Counted from the stretch's first letter, positions 42,478-51,291 are shown. The stretch is DNA of 64,000 bases from Candidatus Anstonella stagnisolia (GCA_902384585.1 CABMCJ010000004.1:834086-898085); one strand, 5' to 3'. Notes: a model not told the origin generated them from the sequence alone. Numbers and translations: made by a program.

Positions 42478-42522
42478 TGAGCGGGCTGCGCCCGCAACCT
42501 TCGCAAACCTACGGTTTGCTCA
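42478..42522 (-). promoter_or_regulatory. Double-hairpin leader of the eL21-Rpo4-DUF655 operon
   Basis: GCGGGC-TGC-GCCCGC (42481-42495) and GCAAACC-TAC-GGTTTGC (42503-42519) are enclosed by an outer TGAGC/GCTCA helix (42478-42482 with 42518-42522). The TATA box TATTTAAATA near 42571-42582 would give a leader of about 80 nt containing this three-stem fold, just before the ribosome site. This suits autoregulation by a ribosomal protein, but no binding evidence exists. Confidence 0.55.
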
Positions 42523-42646
42523 GAAAAGGTAAACTAACCTATAGGAGCCGTAAACTCCCCATTTCATCTCACTATATTTAAATACCTTCCCTTTATAAAC
42601 CATATTGCCGTTTAAAAAGGCTTTCTGGACGGCATCGGGTGATGCC

Positions 42647-43237
42647 ATGGCAAAAAAACAAAAAGTAGCAATAAAGCCGATTTTCAACATCGAAAACATC
42701 GTCGCGAGCGCAAGCTTGGGCATAGAGCTTGACCTCTACACAATCGCATCCAAGGTTCCAAACGTCGAATACGAGCCAGAGCAGTTCCCCGGCGCAATCC
42801 TAAAGCTCCAGAATCCCAAGTCCTCGCTTCTCGTGTTCAAGAATGGCAAGGTAATTTGCACTGGCTCAAAGAGCGAGCCCGACGTGCAGCACGCAATAGA
42901 CCGCACCCTTAAGCTCCTTCTCCCATACGCGAAGAACAAGCCCCAGCCGCACTTCAAGCCCACCTTCACAATCGTGAACATAGTCGCTTCCGCTGAATTT
43001 GGCGTGGAGCTTGAGCTTTACACAATCGCATCCAAGTTGCACGATGTGGAATACGAGCCCGAACAGTTCCCCGGCGCAATTTTCAAGTTCAAGAACCCCA
43101 AGAGTTCGCTCCTTCTCTTCAAGAACGGCAAGGTAATATGCACGGGCGCAAAGAGCGAAAAGGAAGTGCAGCAGTCCCTTGAGAATGCAGCAAGGCTCCT
43201 TGCACCCTTCTCAAACCCCCTTCCAAAGAAAAAGTGA
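42647..43237 (+). CDS. tbp: TATA-box-binding protein
   Basis: A 196-residue TBP with the two direct repeats of the saddle fold: INIENIVASASLGIELDLYT...EYEPEQFPGAI...VFKNGKVICTG and its second copy TIVNIVASAEFGVELELYT...EYEPEQFPGAIFK...LFKNGKVICTG. The ATG at 42647 follows GGGTGATGCC. Two TATA-like boxes lie upstream (near 42571 and 42590). The repeats are also similar at DNA level. Confidence 0.97.
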   Translation: MAKKQKVAIKPIFNIENIVASASLGIELDLYTIASKVPNVEYEPEQFPGAILKLQNPKSSLLVFKNGKVICTGSKSEPDVQHAIDRTLKLLLPYAKNKPQPHFKPTFTIVNIVASAEFGVELELYTIASKLHDVEYEPEQFPGAIFKFKNPKSSLLLFKNGKVICTGAKSEKEVQQSLENAARLLAPFSNPLPKKK

Positions 43238-43252
43238 GCCCCAAGGGTCAAA

Positions 43253-43924
43253 ATGGACACAATCCTTCCCCTCTCATTCGCATTTTTCATTTCCCTTGCA
43301 GCCTACGTTGCGGACCGGCTTGAGAAAAAAGTTGAAAATTACTATTCACGCATCCTCAGCTTCAATGCGGGCATGCTCATAGGCGTGCTCATACTCACCC
43401 TGCTTCCAATCGCCCTTGAAGGGGATTTCCTCTCAAGCGTGCTTTTTGCAGCTGGTTTCTGCCTTTTCTTCCTTGTGGAGGAATATGCCTACCACAACAT
43501 GCGCCCCAAGCAGATAAAACACACTGTTGGCAAGCTGCACCTCATTGGTTTTTTCCTGATTTCCTTCATGTTCGGCATGCTTCTCCTCTTTGGCTTTGAC
43601 GTCTCGTTTAAAGCATGGCTTTTCCTTCTCTTCCCGATTGCGCTGCGCACAACCACCGCATCCCTGTACGGCGCGCACATAATGCGCAAGATAAACCTCA
43701 TTCCCTTCCAGCACGAGCTGGCTGCCTTTTCCCTTTTTGCCGGCGCGCTTTTTGCAGCATGGCTTGGCACAAATTCAGCCGCCTACTTCGTGAGCTTTTT
43801 CTGCGGCTGCCTTCTCTTCACGACTGCGCGCGATGTGATACGCCCAAGCAAAAAGGACGACATAGCGCTTTTCCTTTTCGGCATTGCCCTCACGTTTGCG
43901 TGCTTCTACCTTCTCTCAAACTGA
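43253..43924 (+). CDS. Polytopic membrane protein, ZIP-like topology
   Basis: A 223-residue protein with seven or eight membrane helices. The layout and segments such as FNAGMLIGVLILTLLPIALEG and LVEEYAYH recall ZIP metal transporters, but the canonical HNxPEG and HExPHE metal motifs are missing. It may be a degenerate ZIP relative or another small transporter. It starts 16 nt after tbp. Confidence 0.6.
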   Translation: MDTILPLSFAFFISLAAYVADRLEKKVENYYSRILSFNAGMLIGVLILTLLPIALEGDFLSSVLFAAGFCLFFLVEEYAYHNMRPKQIKHTVGKLHLIGFFLISFMFGMLLLFGFDVSFKAWLFLLFPIALRTTTASLYGAHIMRKINLIPFQHELAAFSLFAGALFAAWLGTNSAAYFVSFFCGCLLFTTARDVIRPSKKDDIALFLFGIALTFACFYLLSN

Positions 43925-43996
43925 AAATAGGGCACAACTTCCCATAACATAAATTTAAAAGGAACAAATGAAAAGAGGCTTTATTGATGATGCCTT

Positions 43997-45097
43997 ATGG
44001 GTATTTACCGCAAACCAACCTGCCTTAAGGCGCAGGCAGCCGCAGAATACCTGGTAATACTTGGGGCCGTGCTGCTTATTTCAACCGTTGCCATTGCACT
44101 CCTCGATTTTTTCCCGGGCATGAGTGCGGACTCAAAAATTTCCCAATCCGATTCCTACTGGCAGGCATCTCGCCCGTTTGCAATACTTGCACACACCCGT
44201 TCGGCAGCGCCGGTTGGCACAAGCGGCTACTGGGCATTTGACGAGGGGGCAGGGAGCACTGCTTCTGATTCGGTCGGAGGGCTTACGGGTTCCGTCTCAA
44301 ACGCGCAATGGGCGGATGGAAAATACGGCAGCGCGCTTGATTTCAGCGGAAACGGCAGCTATGCATATACATCGAGTGCGGTTTCAACAACAAATTCCAT
44401 AACCGTGGAAGCATGGGTGAACCCGGAAAGCCTAACCAGCTACAAGACAATAGCAATGATAGGCTCGCTTTCAAATACAACTGGCGGGCACTGGCTCTAC
44501 TTCTACAGCGGCCGGCTTTACTGGCGCTACAACAATGCGAGCGCAGCTTCCGGTGCCACGGAGTCCGTTGTTTACACCCCTCCCCTGAATGCCTGGACGC
44601 ACATCACAGTAACTCACGACTACGATGCAAAAGAAGTGAAATTTTACGTTAACGGGGTGCAGCAGGGCGCAACCCAGACGCACCCAGACGAAGTTATCCC
44701 GCTTTCCAACAAGGCGGTGCGCATAGGCTCGTACTCCGCAACTTCCTACAATTTCAACGGCACAATCGACAATGTGCGCGTATACGAAAATAGCGCGCTT
44801 GCACCCGAAGAAATCTCAAGCCTTGCCTCCCGCGCGGCTGAAGGCATGCAGATGGTTCTGCAGAACAATGGCAACAACTTCAAAACAATCAGCATAATTT
44901 CAGTTGGGGGCCAGAATGCATCAGTGAACACCGGCTTTGGGTCAGGTGAAAAGAAAACCCTCTCCCTTGGGATAGCGCACGACGTGTGCGCAAGCGGGAA
45001 CATGTACGAATACAACGTTTCAATCACCTACAGTACTGCCGACATGGGCAACTTAAGGCAGACTGGCGCGCAAAAGCTTGTTGGGAAATGCTCTTAG
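43997..45097 (+). CDS. Class III (type IV-like) pilin with LamG domain
   Basis: A 366-residue surface protein. The N-terminus LKAQAAAEYLVILGAVLLIS is an archaeal class III signal peptide of the KGQ-x-x-x-E-Y-L type with its hydrophobic assembly helix. Residues about 75-270 form a Laminin-G/concanavalin-like domain (GYWAFDEGAGSTASDSVGG, SITVEAWVNP, INDVRVYENSALAPEEI-like ending), a carbohydrate or protein-binding fold. It should be cut by a PibD-type peptidase and act as an adhesive pilin. It heads a three-pilin cluster. Confidence 0.85.
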   Translation: MGIYRKPTCLKAQAAAEYLVILGAVLLISTVAIALLDFFPGMSADSKISQSDSYWQASRPFAILAHTRSAAPVGTSGYWAFDEGAGSTASDSVGGLTGSVSNAQWADGKYGSALDFSGNGSYAYTSSAVSTTNSITVEAWVNPESLTSYKTIAMIGSLSNTTGGHWLYFYSGRLYWRYNNASAASGATESVVYTPPLNAWTHITVTHDYDAKEVKFYVNGVQQGATQTHPDEVIPLSNKAVRIGSYSATSYNFNGTIDNVRVYENSALAPEEISSLASRAAEGMQMVLQNNGNNFKTISIISVGGQNASVNTGFGSGEKKTLSLGIAHDVCASGNMYEYNVSITYSTADMGNLRQTGAQKLVGKCS

Positions 45098-45187
45098 CAT
45101 CTGGCACTGCCCCAAATCCCTTTCAGAATGCGCACCTGCGCGCCCAAGTTCCGCAAGCGTTAAATACCTTGCATAAAAAATTCCCTT

Positions 45188-45442
45188 ATGGGAAAAGGGC
45201 AGCTCTCTGCTGAAATGCTAATCCTTCTTGCAGTAATACTCGCGCTCGTCCTTCTTGTTGCAAGCCAGCTTCTCAAAACAGCGAATACCGCTTCCGCAAA
45301 AATAGACCAAAACTCCCAATCCGTATTTGACAAGTCAGACGCGGCAGTTGCAGCAGCAAAAGGCAACGCAGGCGACTATTGCGTAGGAAACGATGACTGC
45401 AAGTCCGGCTTCTGTTCTTCCACGGACGGCAAATGCCGCTAA
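45188..45442 (+). CDS. Small class III pilin with Cys-rich C-terminus
   Basis: An 84-residue protein with signal and assembly helix MGKGQLSAEMLILLAVILAL, a short stalk, and the tail CVGNDDCKSGFCSSTDGKC. This four-Cys module is the same type as in the VirB2-like pilins and the protein at the window end. TTAAATACC at TATA distance precedes it. Confidence 0.82.
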   Translation: MGKGQLSAEMLILLAVILALVLLVASQLLKTANTASAKIDQNSQSVFDKSDAAVAAAKGNAGDYCVGNDDCKSGFCSSTDGKCR

Positions 45443-45452
45443 GGGTGAATAA

Positions 45453-45839
45453 GTGAAAGCCCAACTTTCACTTGAACTCCTTCTCATAACCGCGCTCGCG
45501 CTCGCAATGCTCTCAATTTCCCTTCTATCGCTTTCTTCACTGGTGCAGAACGCGGACAAAAAAATTGCTCAAACAAGCGCCCAAACCGCGCTCTCAAAAC
45601 TCTCCTTTGCAGCGGACGACGTGTGCCTCATGGGCGAGGGGAATGTGCGCATAGTAGAAACCGCTCTTGACAAATTCCGCCTCAAATACGAAGAAGGTAA
45701 CCTTTCACTTTTCTACAAAAATTCCATCGCAAGCAAAGGCACGCACTGTGAAATAGAAGTGAACGAAGGAGAAATTTTTGAAAAAACAGCCCGGGTATCT
45801 TACGAAAATGCAAAAGCAAAAATCGGCGAGCCCGCCTAA
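45453..45839 (+). CDS. Class III pilin-like protein
   Basis: A 128-residue protein beginning KAQLSLELLLITALALAMLS, again a class III signal peptide and hydrophobic helix, with a small globular domain holding two cysteines (DDVCLMG and GTHCEIEV). Start is GTG after AGGGTGAATAA. It follows the Cys-rich pilin by 10 nt and is convergent with the HAD gene. Confidence 0.78.
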   Translation: MKAQLSLELLLITALALAMLSISLLSLSSLVQNADKKIAQTSAQTALSKLSFAADDVCLMGEGNVRIVETALDKFRLKYEEGNLSLFYKNSIASKGTHCEIEVNEGEIFEKTARVSYENAKAKIGEPA

Positions 45840-46447
45840 TCCCCGCGCATCATCCCGCTTTCCTTTTCAATAATCCGTGCCATCTCTTTCGCAGCAGTTT
45901 TTTCATCCACCCTTATGCTCCTCACGCCCGCCCTTTTCCCCGCAAGCATGTCAATATCATTGTCCCCGAAAAATATTGCCTCGCTTTTCTTCACGCGCAG
46001 CTTCCTTAGCGCAAATTCCACCATGTCTTTCGCAGGCTTTGGCTTCCCATCCAGTATGGTGACAACCGCCATGAAATATTTTGCAATCCCCAAATGCCTT
46101 GCAACCCCTATTCCGGATGTCCTCCTGTTCGTAACAACCGCCAGCTTGTATTTTTTCGCCAATTTCGGGAGCAGCGCGCAAATTTTCGTCCGTTTTATCA
46201 TTTTCCACACGCGCGGGTCGTTCCTTGCAACCTGATGGCGCACCTTTTTGCATTCTTCTTCGCCCATTTTCGGGAAAAGCGCCCATATTATGTGCCTTGT
46301 AGTAATGCCCGTAAGGTGCGCATACACGTCCCCCATCTTCACTTTGTACCCAAAAGCCGCAAGGCTGATTACAATGTTTTTCGCAGCGCTCCTCCTTGAG
46401 TCCGCAAGCACCCCGTCCAAGTCAAAAAGAATTGCCTTAAGCGCCAT
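45836..46447 (-). CDS. HAD-superfamily hydrolase, phosphoglycolate-phosphatase-like
   Basis: A 203-residue HAD phosphatase. Motif I is ILFDLDGVLADS, motif II VVTNRR, a lysine follows in GKPKPAKDM, and motif IV is FFGDNDIDMLAGKRAG. The helical cap between motifs I and II is of the PGP/beta-PGM type. The ATG at 46447 follows AGGGTGCATTG. Substrate is unknown. Confidence 0.87.
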   Translation of the reverse strand: MALKAILFDLDGVLADSRRSAAKNIVISLAAFGYKVKMGDVYAHLTGITTRHIIWALFPKMGEEECKKVRHQVARNDPRVWKMIKRTKICALLPKLAKKYKLAVVTNRRTSGIGVARHLGIAKYFMAVVTILDGKPKPAKDMVEFALRKLRVKKSEAIFFGDNDIDMLAGKRAGVRSIRVDEKTAAKEMARIIEKESGMMRGD

Positions 46448-46458
46448 CAATGCACCCT

Positions 46459-47514
46459 TCAAATTTTGCTAAAATCTATCATCCTTGATTTCAATGCCTT
46501 TTCATCCTTGCAAAGCAGTACTATCCTGCTTGGCGCATGCTCCGCAGCATAAATGTACCCGGTAAGCTTTGCCAGCTCTTTTGCATACTCCCTTATCTCT
46601 TCCATCCCAAGCATGCTTCCAGTAGAAAGCCCCCGCTCCTTCAAGCGCGCTCCCCCCACAAACACCATTGATTTCACTTCCACATAATGCGGCTTTGCAA
46701 GCAAAATTTGCTGTGCATACCCCTCAATCGGCTGCATATTCACGTCCCTCACAAGCGTCATGCGCAGTACAGTCCTCGTCTTCTTTCCAAGTTCCGGCAG
46801 CATTTCCAATGTCTTCAAATACTGCTCCCACAAAACTGGCGAGTCCGGCCGAATCGCTTTCAAATACACTTCCTTGTTCGGCGCAACAAGGGATACGTAC
46901 AACTGCGTAGGGAGCGTTTTCCATTTCTCCACCATGTTCGGATATGTCCCGTTTGTCACAAGGAAAGTTGAAATTCCCCTCTTATGGAATTCTTCAAGAA
47001 GCTCCCCCATATACGGATACATGCTCGGCTCGCCCGTGAGAGAAAGCGCAACGTGCTTTGGAGAATTCGCCTCCTCAAAAACTTTCCCACCTGTTTTCGG
47101 ATTCCCCCCAAACCCGCTCACAGTTTTCCGGTGCGCCTGCACAAACCCCTCCACAATTTCTTTTGGCGCATCCCAAGAGAATCCCTTTTTCGGCATATCG
47201 GAAAATTTAAGCCCCTCTTCCGGCATCATCCTCCAGCAAAAAACGCACGCATGGTTGCAAAAAAGAAGCACGGGCGTGCTCTGTATGCACTGGTGCGACT
47301 GTATGCCGTAAAACGCATTCTTGTAGCAGCTTCCCTCACCTTTGAGCGTGCTTGCAGTCCACTGGCACATCTTTACCGCAGAGTGCTTTCCCACTATATG
47401 GTATTTCTGCCTCAGGAGTTTTTTCAAGAGTTCCTGCGGAATCGCTTCCGCCTGCTCGCGCATTTCTTTGAAATATTTTGTCTTCTCAGCCTCCTTCTTC
47501 CTTCTTCTCGCCAT
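46459..47514 (-). CDS. taw1: tRNA 4-demethylwyosine synthase (Taw1)
   Basis: A 351-residue radical SAM enzyme that makes the tricyclic base of wyosine at G37 of tRNA-Phe. The cluster-binding motif is CNHACVFCWR. Other family parts are SGFGGNPKTGG, HVALSLTGEPSMYPYM and FLVTNGT. An extra N-terminal Cys (MCQWT) could bind a second cluster. The ATG at 47514 is preferred to an upstream start that would add a hydrophobic leader. It is divergent from endA. Confidence 0.95.
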   Translation of the reverse strand: MARRRKKEAEKTKYFKEMREQAEAIPQELLKKLLRQKYHIVGKHSAVKMCQWTASTLKGEGSCYKNAFYGIQSHQCIQSTPVLLFCNHACVFCWRMMPEEGLKFSDMPKKGFSWDAPKEIVEGFVQAHRKTVSGFGGNPKTGGKVFEEANSPKHVALSLTGEPSMYPYMGELLEEFHKRGISTFLVTNGTYPNMVEKWKTLPTQLYVSLVAPNKEVYLKAIRPDSPVLWEQYLKTLEMLPELGKKTRTVLRMTLVRDVNMQPIEGYAQQILLAKPHYVEVKSMVFVGGARLKERGLSTGSMLGMEEIREYAKELAKLTGYIYAAEHAPSRIVLLCKDEKALKSRMIDFSKI

Positions 47515-47661
47515 GTTCTCTCCCAATACTTTTGAAATGCAAACCAATAAAAGCAGAAAACCCCAAATAAGGATGCAGCAAATGCAATTGCGCAAGCCGC
47601 TCCTTACCGGACATTTTTCCGGGGAGAATCGTTTCTTGCGCAAAAGTTTGCGGCTGATGGT

Positions 47662-48843
47662 ATGGCACTCAAGCTTGAGGTAGATTTAAAGGCAAAAAAA
47701 GTTTATGCGAGCGAGCCCGAGAGCGTAAGCTCGCTCGTGAACGGGCACTATGGCATGATGCGCAAGGGCACAATCCATCTCTTCCCCCTTGAAGCCCTCT
47801 ACCTAATGGACATCCGAAATGCAAAATGCTACGACTCATCTCTCAATGAATACAAATTCAACGACATTGCAGCCCTCTTTGAAGAAGAAAAGCAGATGGC
47901 GCGCTATTTCACGTACAAGGACTGGCGCGACCGCGGTTTGATTGCGCGCCCCGTAAGCGAACTCGCAGAAAAACACAACCGCTCCAATGTGAAAAAATAC
48001 CCCTCAGAAAAATTCCAGATGGACAAATATTCCCTTCTTGCGCGCTTTTACAAAACCGACCTGTGGAGCATAATAGACGAGGACATTGTTGCAAAGGAGC
48101 TTTACACGCGCTATTGGTTCGGGCAGTTCGGCTCCTACAAGGCAGAGCAGCGCGGAAGGCTTTCCAAGCTCGACATTTACGAAACCCTTTTCCTCCTTCG
48201 CCATGCGGACATGAAACTGCAAAACGCAAAAGAGGAGGATGTGCTTCGCGCAGCAAAGAGCGCACACCCTGACTTTGAGCACCTCTACGAAGTGTACGAG
48301 GACTGGAGGCTGCACGGTTTTGTGCTCAAGACCGGCTTCAAGTTCGGCACGCATTTCCGTGTATATTTCCCAGGCGCTTCCCCCTCGCGCGGAACAGGAG
48401 ACTGGATACACTCCAAGCACGTAGTGCACGTATTTCCCCGTTCCAGCAAGCTCCTCATCTCCGAGTGGGCGCGGGCGATTCGCGTTGCGCATTCTGTGCG
48501 CAAAACTTTCATACTCGCAATTCCCGGCAAAAAAAAGCAAAAGAAAGAGCCTTCCAACCCTCTGCATACCTCACTTGACTTCCTGTGCTACCATCGCAAG
48601 AACGGCGGAATAGAAACCCCAAAAGAAGGAAAGCCCAAATACCTCATGTTCTCCCTTTCCGAAGAGGAATACATAGGCGGGGAAGGGCTTGCGGACGCGA
48701 TAGAGCAGTCAAAAAGAATAGGTCTTGAGCTTCTTCTCGCAATTTGCGACCGCGAAACTTCCGTAACATACTACGCAGTAAAGAGGGTAGAAGTCCCAGG
48801 CAGCAAATACGAATACTACGAAATAGAATGGGAGCAGCCCTAA
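47662..48843 (+). CDS. endA: tRNA-splicing endonuclease, long (three-unit, epsilon2-like) form
   Basis: A 393-residue tRNA intron endonuclease that cuts bulge-helix-bulge motifs. The C-terminal catalytic unit has FKFGTHFRVYFPG, the His in DWIHSKHVVHVFP, and a later Lys-containing strand. Two N-terminal units of endonuclease type precede it (YFTYKDWRDRGLI at about 95; KLDIYETLFLLRHADMK at about 168). Typical archaeal subunits are about 180 residues (alpha4) or 350 (alpha2). About 390 residues matches the ARMAN epsilon2 enzyme, known for a broad substrate range. That fits the unusual T-loop introns in the two tRNAs of this window. Confidence 0.92.
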   Translation: MALKLEVDLKAKKVYASEPESVSSLVNGHYGMMRKGTIHLFPLEALYLMDIRNAKCYDSSLNEYKFNDIAALFEEEKQMARYFTYKDWRDRGLIARPVSELAEKHNRSNVKKYPSEKFQMDKYSLLARFYKTDLWSIIDEDIVAKELYTRYWFGQFGSYKAEQRGRLSKLDIYETLFLLRHADMKLQNAKEEDVLRAAKSAHPDFEHLYEVYEDWRLHGFVLKTGFKFGTHFRVYFPGASPSRGTGDWIHSKHVVHVFPRSSKLLISEWARAIRVAHSVRKTFILAIPGKKKQKKEPSNPLHTSLDFLCYHRKNGGIETPKEGKPKYLMFSLSEEEYIGGEGLADAIEQSKRIGLELLLAICDRETSVTYYAVKRVEVPGSKYEYYEIEWEQP

Positions 48844-49230
48844 CTACATTTCATATTCCCTGTTTATCTTTTCCAGCAGCACCTGCCCAAAGAGCAAATA
48901 TGCCAGCGGCACGAGCGTAATCCCAGAAAAGCAGAGTGCCGGGGCATTTCCCAACAGCAACGGTGCAGCCCCAGCAGCGATTATGCCTATCGCGAGCGCC
49001 AATAGTATAAACACATAAATTGCAATCACTGCCCGCCCATACCATACTCTAGAATCAAGTGCACGAAGGCCCAGAACACCCATCGCCGGCGCCCTATTCC
49101 ACACCCACTTTTTCACATAATATATTTTTTCAAAGCATTTTCGGTGATAGCACGAGATATAACTCCAATAAACAAGGTCCTGCTTGCTCTTTATGCTCTT
49201 CTTGCAAACTTTGCAAATGGGTTTTGCCAT
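48844..49230 (-). CDS. Zinc-finger membrane protein
   Basis: A 128-residue protein with an N-terminal metal motif (CKVCKK...CYHRKC, LIM- or treble-clef-like) and two membrane helices (about 66-90 and 95-117). Function is unknown. It directly follows fbp on the same strand with no gap and is convergent with endA. Confidence 0.65.
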   Translation of the reverse strand: MAKPICKVCKKSIKSKQDLVYWSYISCYHRKCFEKIYYVKKWVWNRAPAMGVLGLRALDSRVWYGRAVIAIYVFILLALAIGIIAAGAAPLLLGNAPALCFSGITLVPLAYLLFGQVLLEKINREYEM

Positions 49231-50154
49231 CTATTCCCCCTCTTTATGCGCAACAGTCTTTACTCCCTTAAGTAGCTCAATGATTTTCTTGTTCCCAAAA
49301 TATAGCGGCGTCCTCACATTCACATCGTCGCACTTTGTTTTCAAGAGGGACTCACTCCCGCTCCATGTAGCGCCGCCCGCATCCTCGAAAATTTTTGCCA
49401 TCGGCTGCGCCTCATAGAAAAGCCTCAGTTTCCCTTTCGGATTTTTCACGCTTGAAGGGTACGAAAAGAACCCTCCCTTGTGCAATATCTGCGAAAAGTC
49501 ACCCACAAATGCCCCGCAATACCTAAGCTTGAGCTTATGCACTTTCACCAAGTCTTTTGCAAACCTCAAAAATTCCGGAGTCCATTCAAGAGGCTCTCCC
49601 CCAAGCCCAAATACCCCTCCCTCCTCAGGTATTTTCATTTTCTCATGCAATAAGCAATATTTCGCAGCGCCTTTCCGATGCTTTACAAACTCATGCACTC
49701 CCTTTCCCGCATCATACACGAGCGTTGTAATGGGCCCATAAAGCTTGTACAAAGAAGCAGCAAGGTTTTCCCCAGTAACAGGCAAATCCTTCCTATAAAT
49801 GCCCATTATAGTGCCAAAAGGGTTGTTTGTAACAATATTTGAAGACCCATCTAGCGGGTCCATTGCAACCACAAAAGGCGCATCTTCCCTTACAAGAAGC
49901 GGTTGCACAAGCTCCTCGGAATATATTTTCCTTACAAGCCCAGTAGCCGCAAGCTTTTTGCAAATATAATCATTCACCCACGCATCAAGCTCTGAAACGA
50001 CTTCCCCATATTTATTCGTGCCCGAAACCCCCATAAGCCTATGCGGAAACTCATTTCGTATCTCAACCGTCATGTCCGCAATTGTAACAAGGAGCCTTGC
50101 AAGTTCAGGCTCAAGCTCCCTAGTGTGCTCCTCAAAAGTTATTTCCCGCTCCAT
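49231..50154 (-). CDS. fbp: Class I fructose-1,6-bisphosphatase
   Basis: A 307-residue class I FBPase of the bacterial/eukaryotic type. It shows the metal site in AMDPLDGSSNI, the earlier YSEE, and YGPITTLVY near the middle; the C-terminal RLFYEAQPMAKIFEDAGG is also typical. Most archaea use the bifunctional FBP aldolase/phosphatase or IMPase-like enzymes instead, so a class I form is notable and may have been acquired. It follows the aldolase gene with no gap, giving a gluconeogenic pair. Confidence 0.93.
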   Translation of the reverse strand: MEREITFEEHTRELEPELARLLVTIADMTVEIRNEFPHRLMGVSGTNKYGEVVSELDAWVNDYICKKLAATGLVRKIYSEELVQPLLVREDAPFVVAMDPLDGSSNIVTNNPFGTIMGIYRKDLPVTGENLAASLYKLYGPITTLVYDAGKGVHEFVKHRKGAAKYCLLHEKMKIPEEGGVFGLGGEPLEWTPEFLRFAKDLVKVHKLKLRYCGAFVGDFSQILHKGGFFSYPSSVKNPKGKLRLFYEAQPMAKIFEDAGGATWSGSESLLKTKCDDVNVRTPLYFGNKKIIELLKGVKTVAHKEGE

Positions 50155-50922
50155 CTAATCCCCAAATATCACTTTTGCGATTTCCTTTGAAATTTTCTCA
50201 GGGTTTTCATTCTGCCACACGTTCCTGCCCACTGCAAGCCCGCTTCCGTTGCCCGCCATTATATCCTTCACTTTTGCAAGGAATTCCCCATCCGGCTGCT
50301 TGCTGCCCCCTGCAGAAATAACGCGGCAGCGTCCCGCGGACGCAACCACCCACTTCATGGCATCCACCGAGCCCGGATAGTTAATCTTCACAACGTCCGC
50401 CCCAAGCTCAAGTGCGACCCTTGCCGCATATGCAACCATCTCAGGGGATTTCTCATCTTTCACATATTTGCCGCGCGGATATGCCCACACAACGCACGCA
50501 AGCCCATAATCGTGCGCCTGCTGCTCAATGAGCCCAAATTCGCGGAACATGTCCGCCTCCCTTGGCGAGCCCACATAAATCGTATATCCAATAGCATCGG
50601 CCCCAAGGTCCACTGCCTCCTTAACAGATGCAACTTGCGAAGAGTAACAGTCGTCCTTTGGCACAATGTTCGTGCGCCCATTGAGCTTAAGTATGAGCGG
50701 CACTTTGCCCGAATAATTTTCCTTATAGAGCCTTGCAACCCCTTTTTGCACCGCAAAACCCGTAAAATGCCCAGAGCATGCGATTTTGCACACATACTCT
50801 GGATTTATGTTTTTTGCATTGAAGTCAGTCGGCCCATGTTCCATGCCCTGGTCCATTGCCAAAATCAGTACCTTGTCCTTCCTCAAAATCTTTGCCAAAT
50901 GCGATGCTTTGCCTGCCGCCAT
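50155..50922 (-). CDS. fba: Archaeal class I fructose-bisphosphate aldolase (DhnA family)
   Basis: A 255-residue Schiff-base aldolase. It shows ILAMDQGMEHGPTDF, VQKGVARLY, VDLGADAIGYTIYVGS, the lysine region ADVVKINYPGS and the phosphate-binding ISAGGSKQPDGE with NGSGLAVGRNVWQ. It condenses dihydroxyacetone phosphate and glyceraldehyde-3-phosphate. Paired with fbp directly downstream. Confidence 0.95.
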   Translation of the reverse strand: MAAGKASHLAKILRKDKVLILAMDQGMEHGPTDFNAKNINPEYVCKIACSGHFTGFAVQKGVARLYKENYSGKVPLILKLNGRTNIVPKDDCYSSQVASVKEAVDLGADAIGYTIYVGSPREADMFREFGLIEQQAHDYGLACVVWAYPRGKYVKDEKSPEMVAYAARVALELGADVVKINYPGSVDAMKWVVASAGRCRVISAGGSKQPDGEFLAKVKDIMAGNGSGLAVGRNVWQNENPEKISKEIAKVIFGD

Positions 50923-51036
50923 CGTTCCACCTCTCTTGTTTCCTATTCGTGCACTACCTTTATTTTGCTTGCGTTAAGGCATTCGAGGAAAGCTATTTAA
51001 ATTTAAACGCAATACAGTCACTATCAGGTGATTCTA

Positions 51037-51291
51037 ATGGTAAAAATCGTCCTCGCGAAACAACTGGCCGGAAAGAAAATCATAACAAATGACGGCGAAG
51101 AGATAGGCAAGCTCGTTGACTTGGAGATTGCAGAGGTAAGCGGCAAAATAGAGAACATGCTCGTTGAGCCCAACCTTGACAACCCCAATGCGCGCAAGCT
51201 CAACAAGGAGGAAGGCCTCATCGTGGTGCCCTACTCAAGCGTGCTCGCGGCATCCGACCACATCATCGTGGACAAGAAAGCGGTTGCTTAA
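51037..51291 (+). CDS. PRC-barrel domain protein
   Basis: An 84-residue single PRC-barrel protein: KQLAGKKIITNDGEEIGKLV, DLEIAEVSGKIENMLVEP and the closing VPYSSVLAASDHIIVD. Such small proteins are common in archaea with RNA-processing or membrane-anchoring roles that are not settled. The ATG at 51037 follows CAGGTGATTCTA, a near-ideal ribosome site. Confidence 0.9.
   Translation: MVKIVLAKQLAGKKIITNDGEEIGKLVDLEIAEVSGKIENMLVEPNLDNPNARKLNKEEGLIVVPYSSVLAASDHIIVDKKAVA

Noticed and set aside
43253-43924. Confident ZIP metal transporter
   Set aside because: The metal-binding HNxPEG and HExPHE motifs are absent, so only topology is reported.
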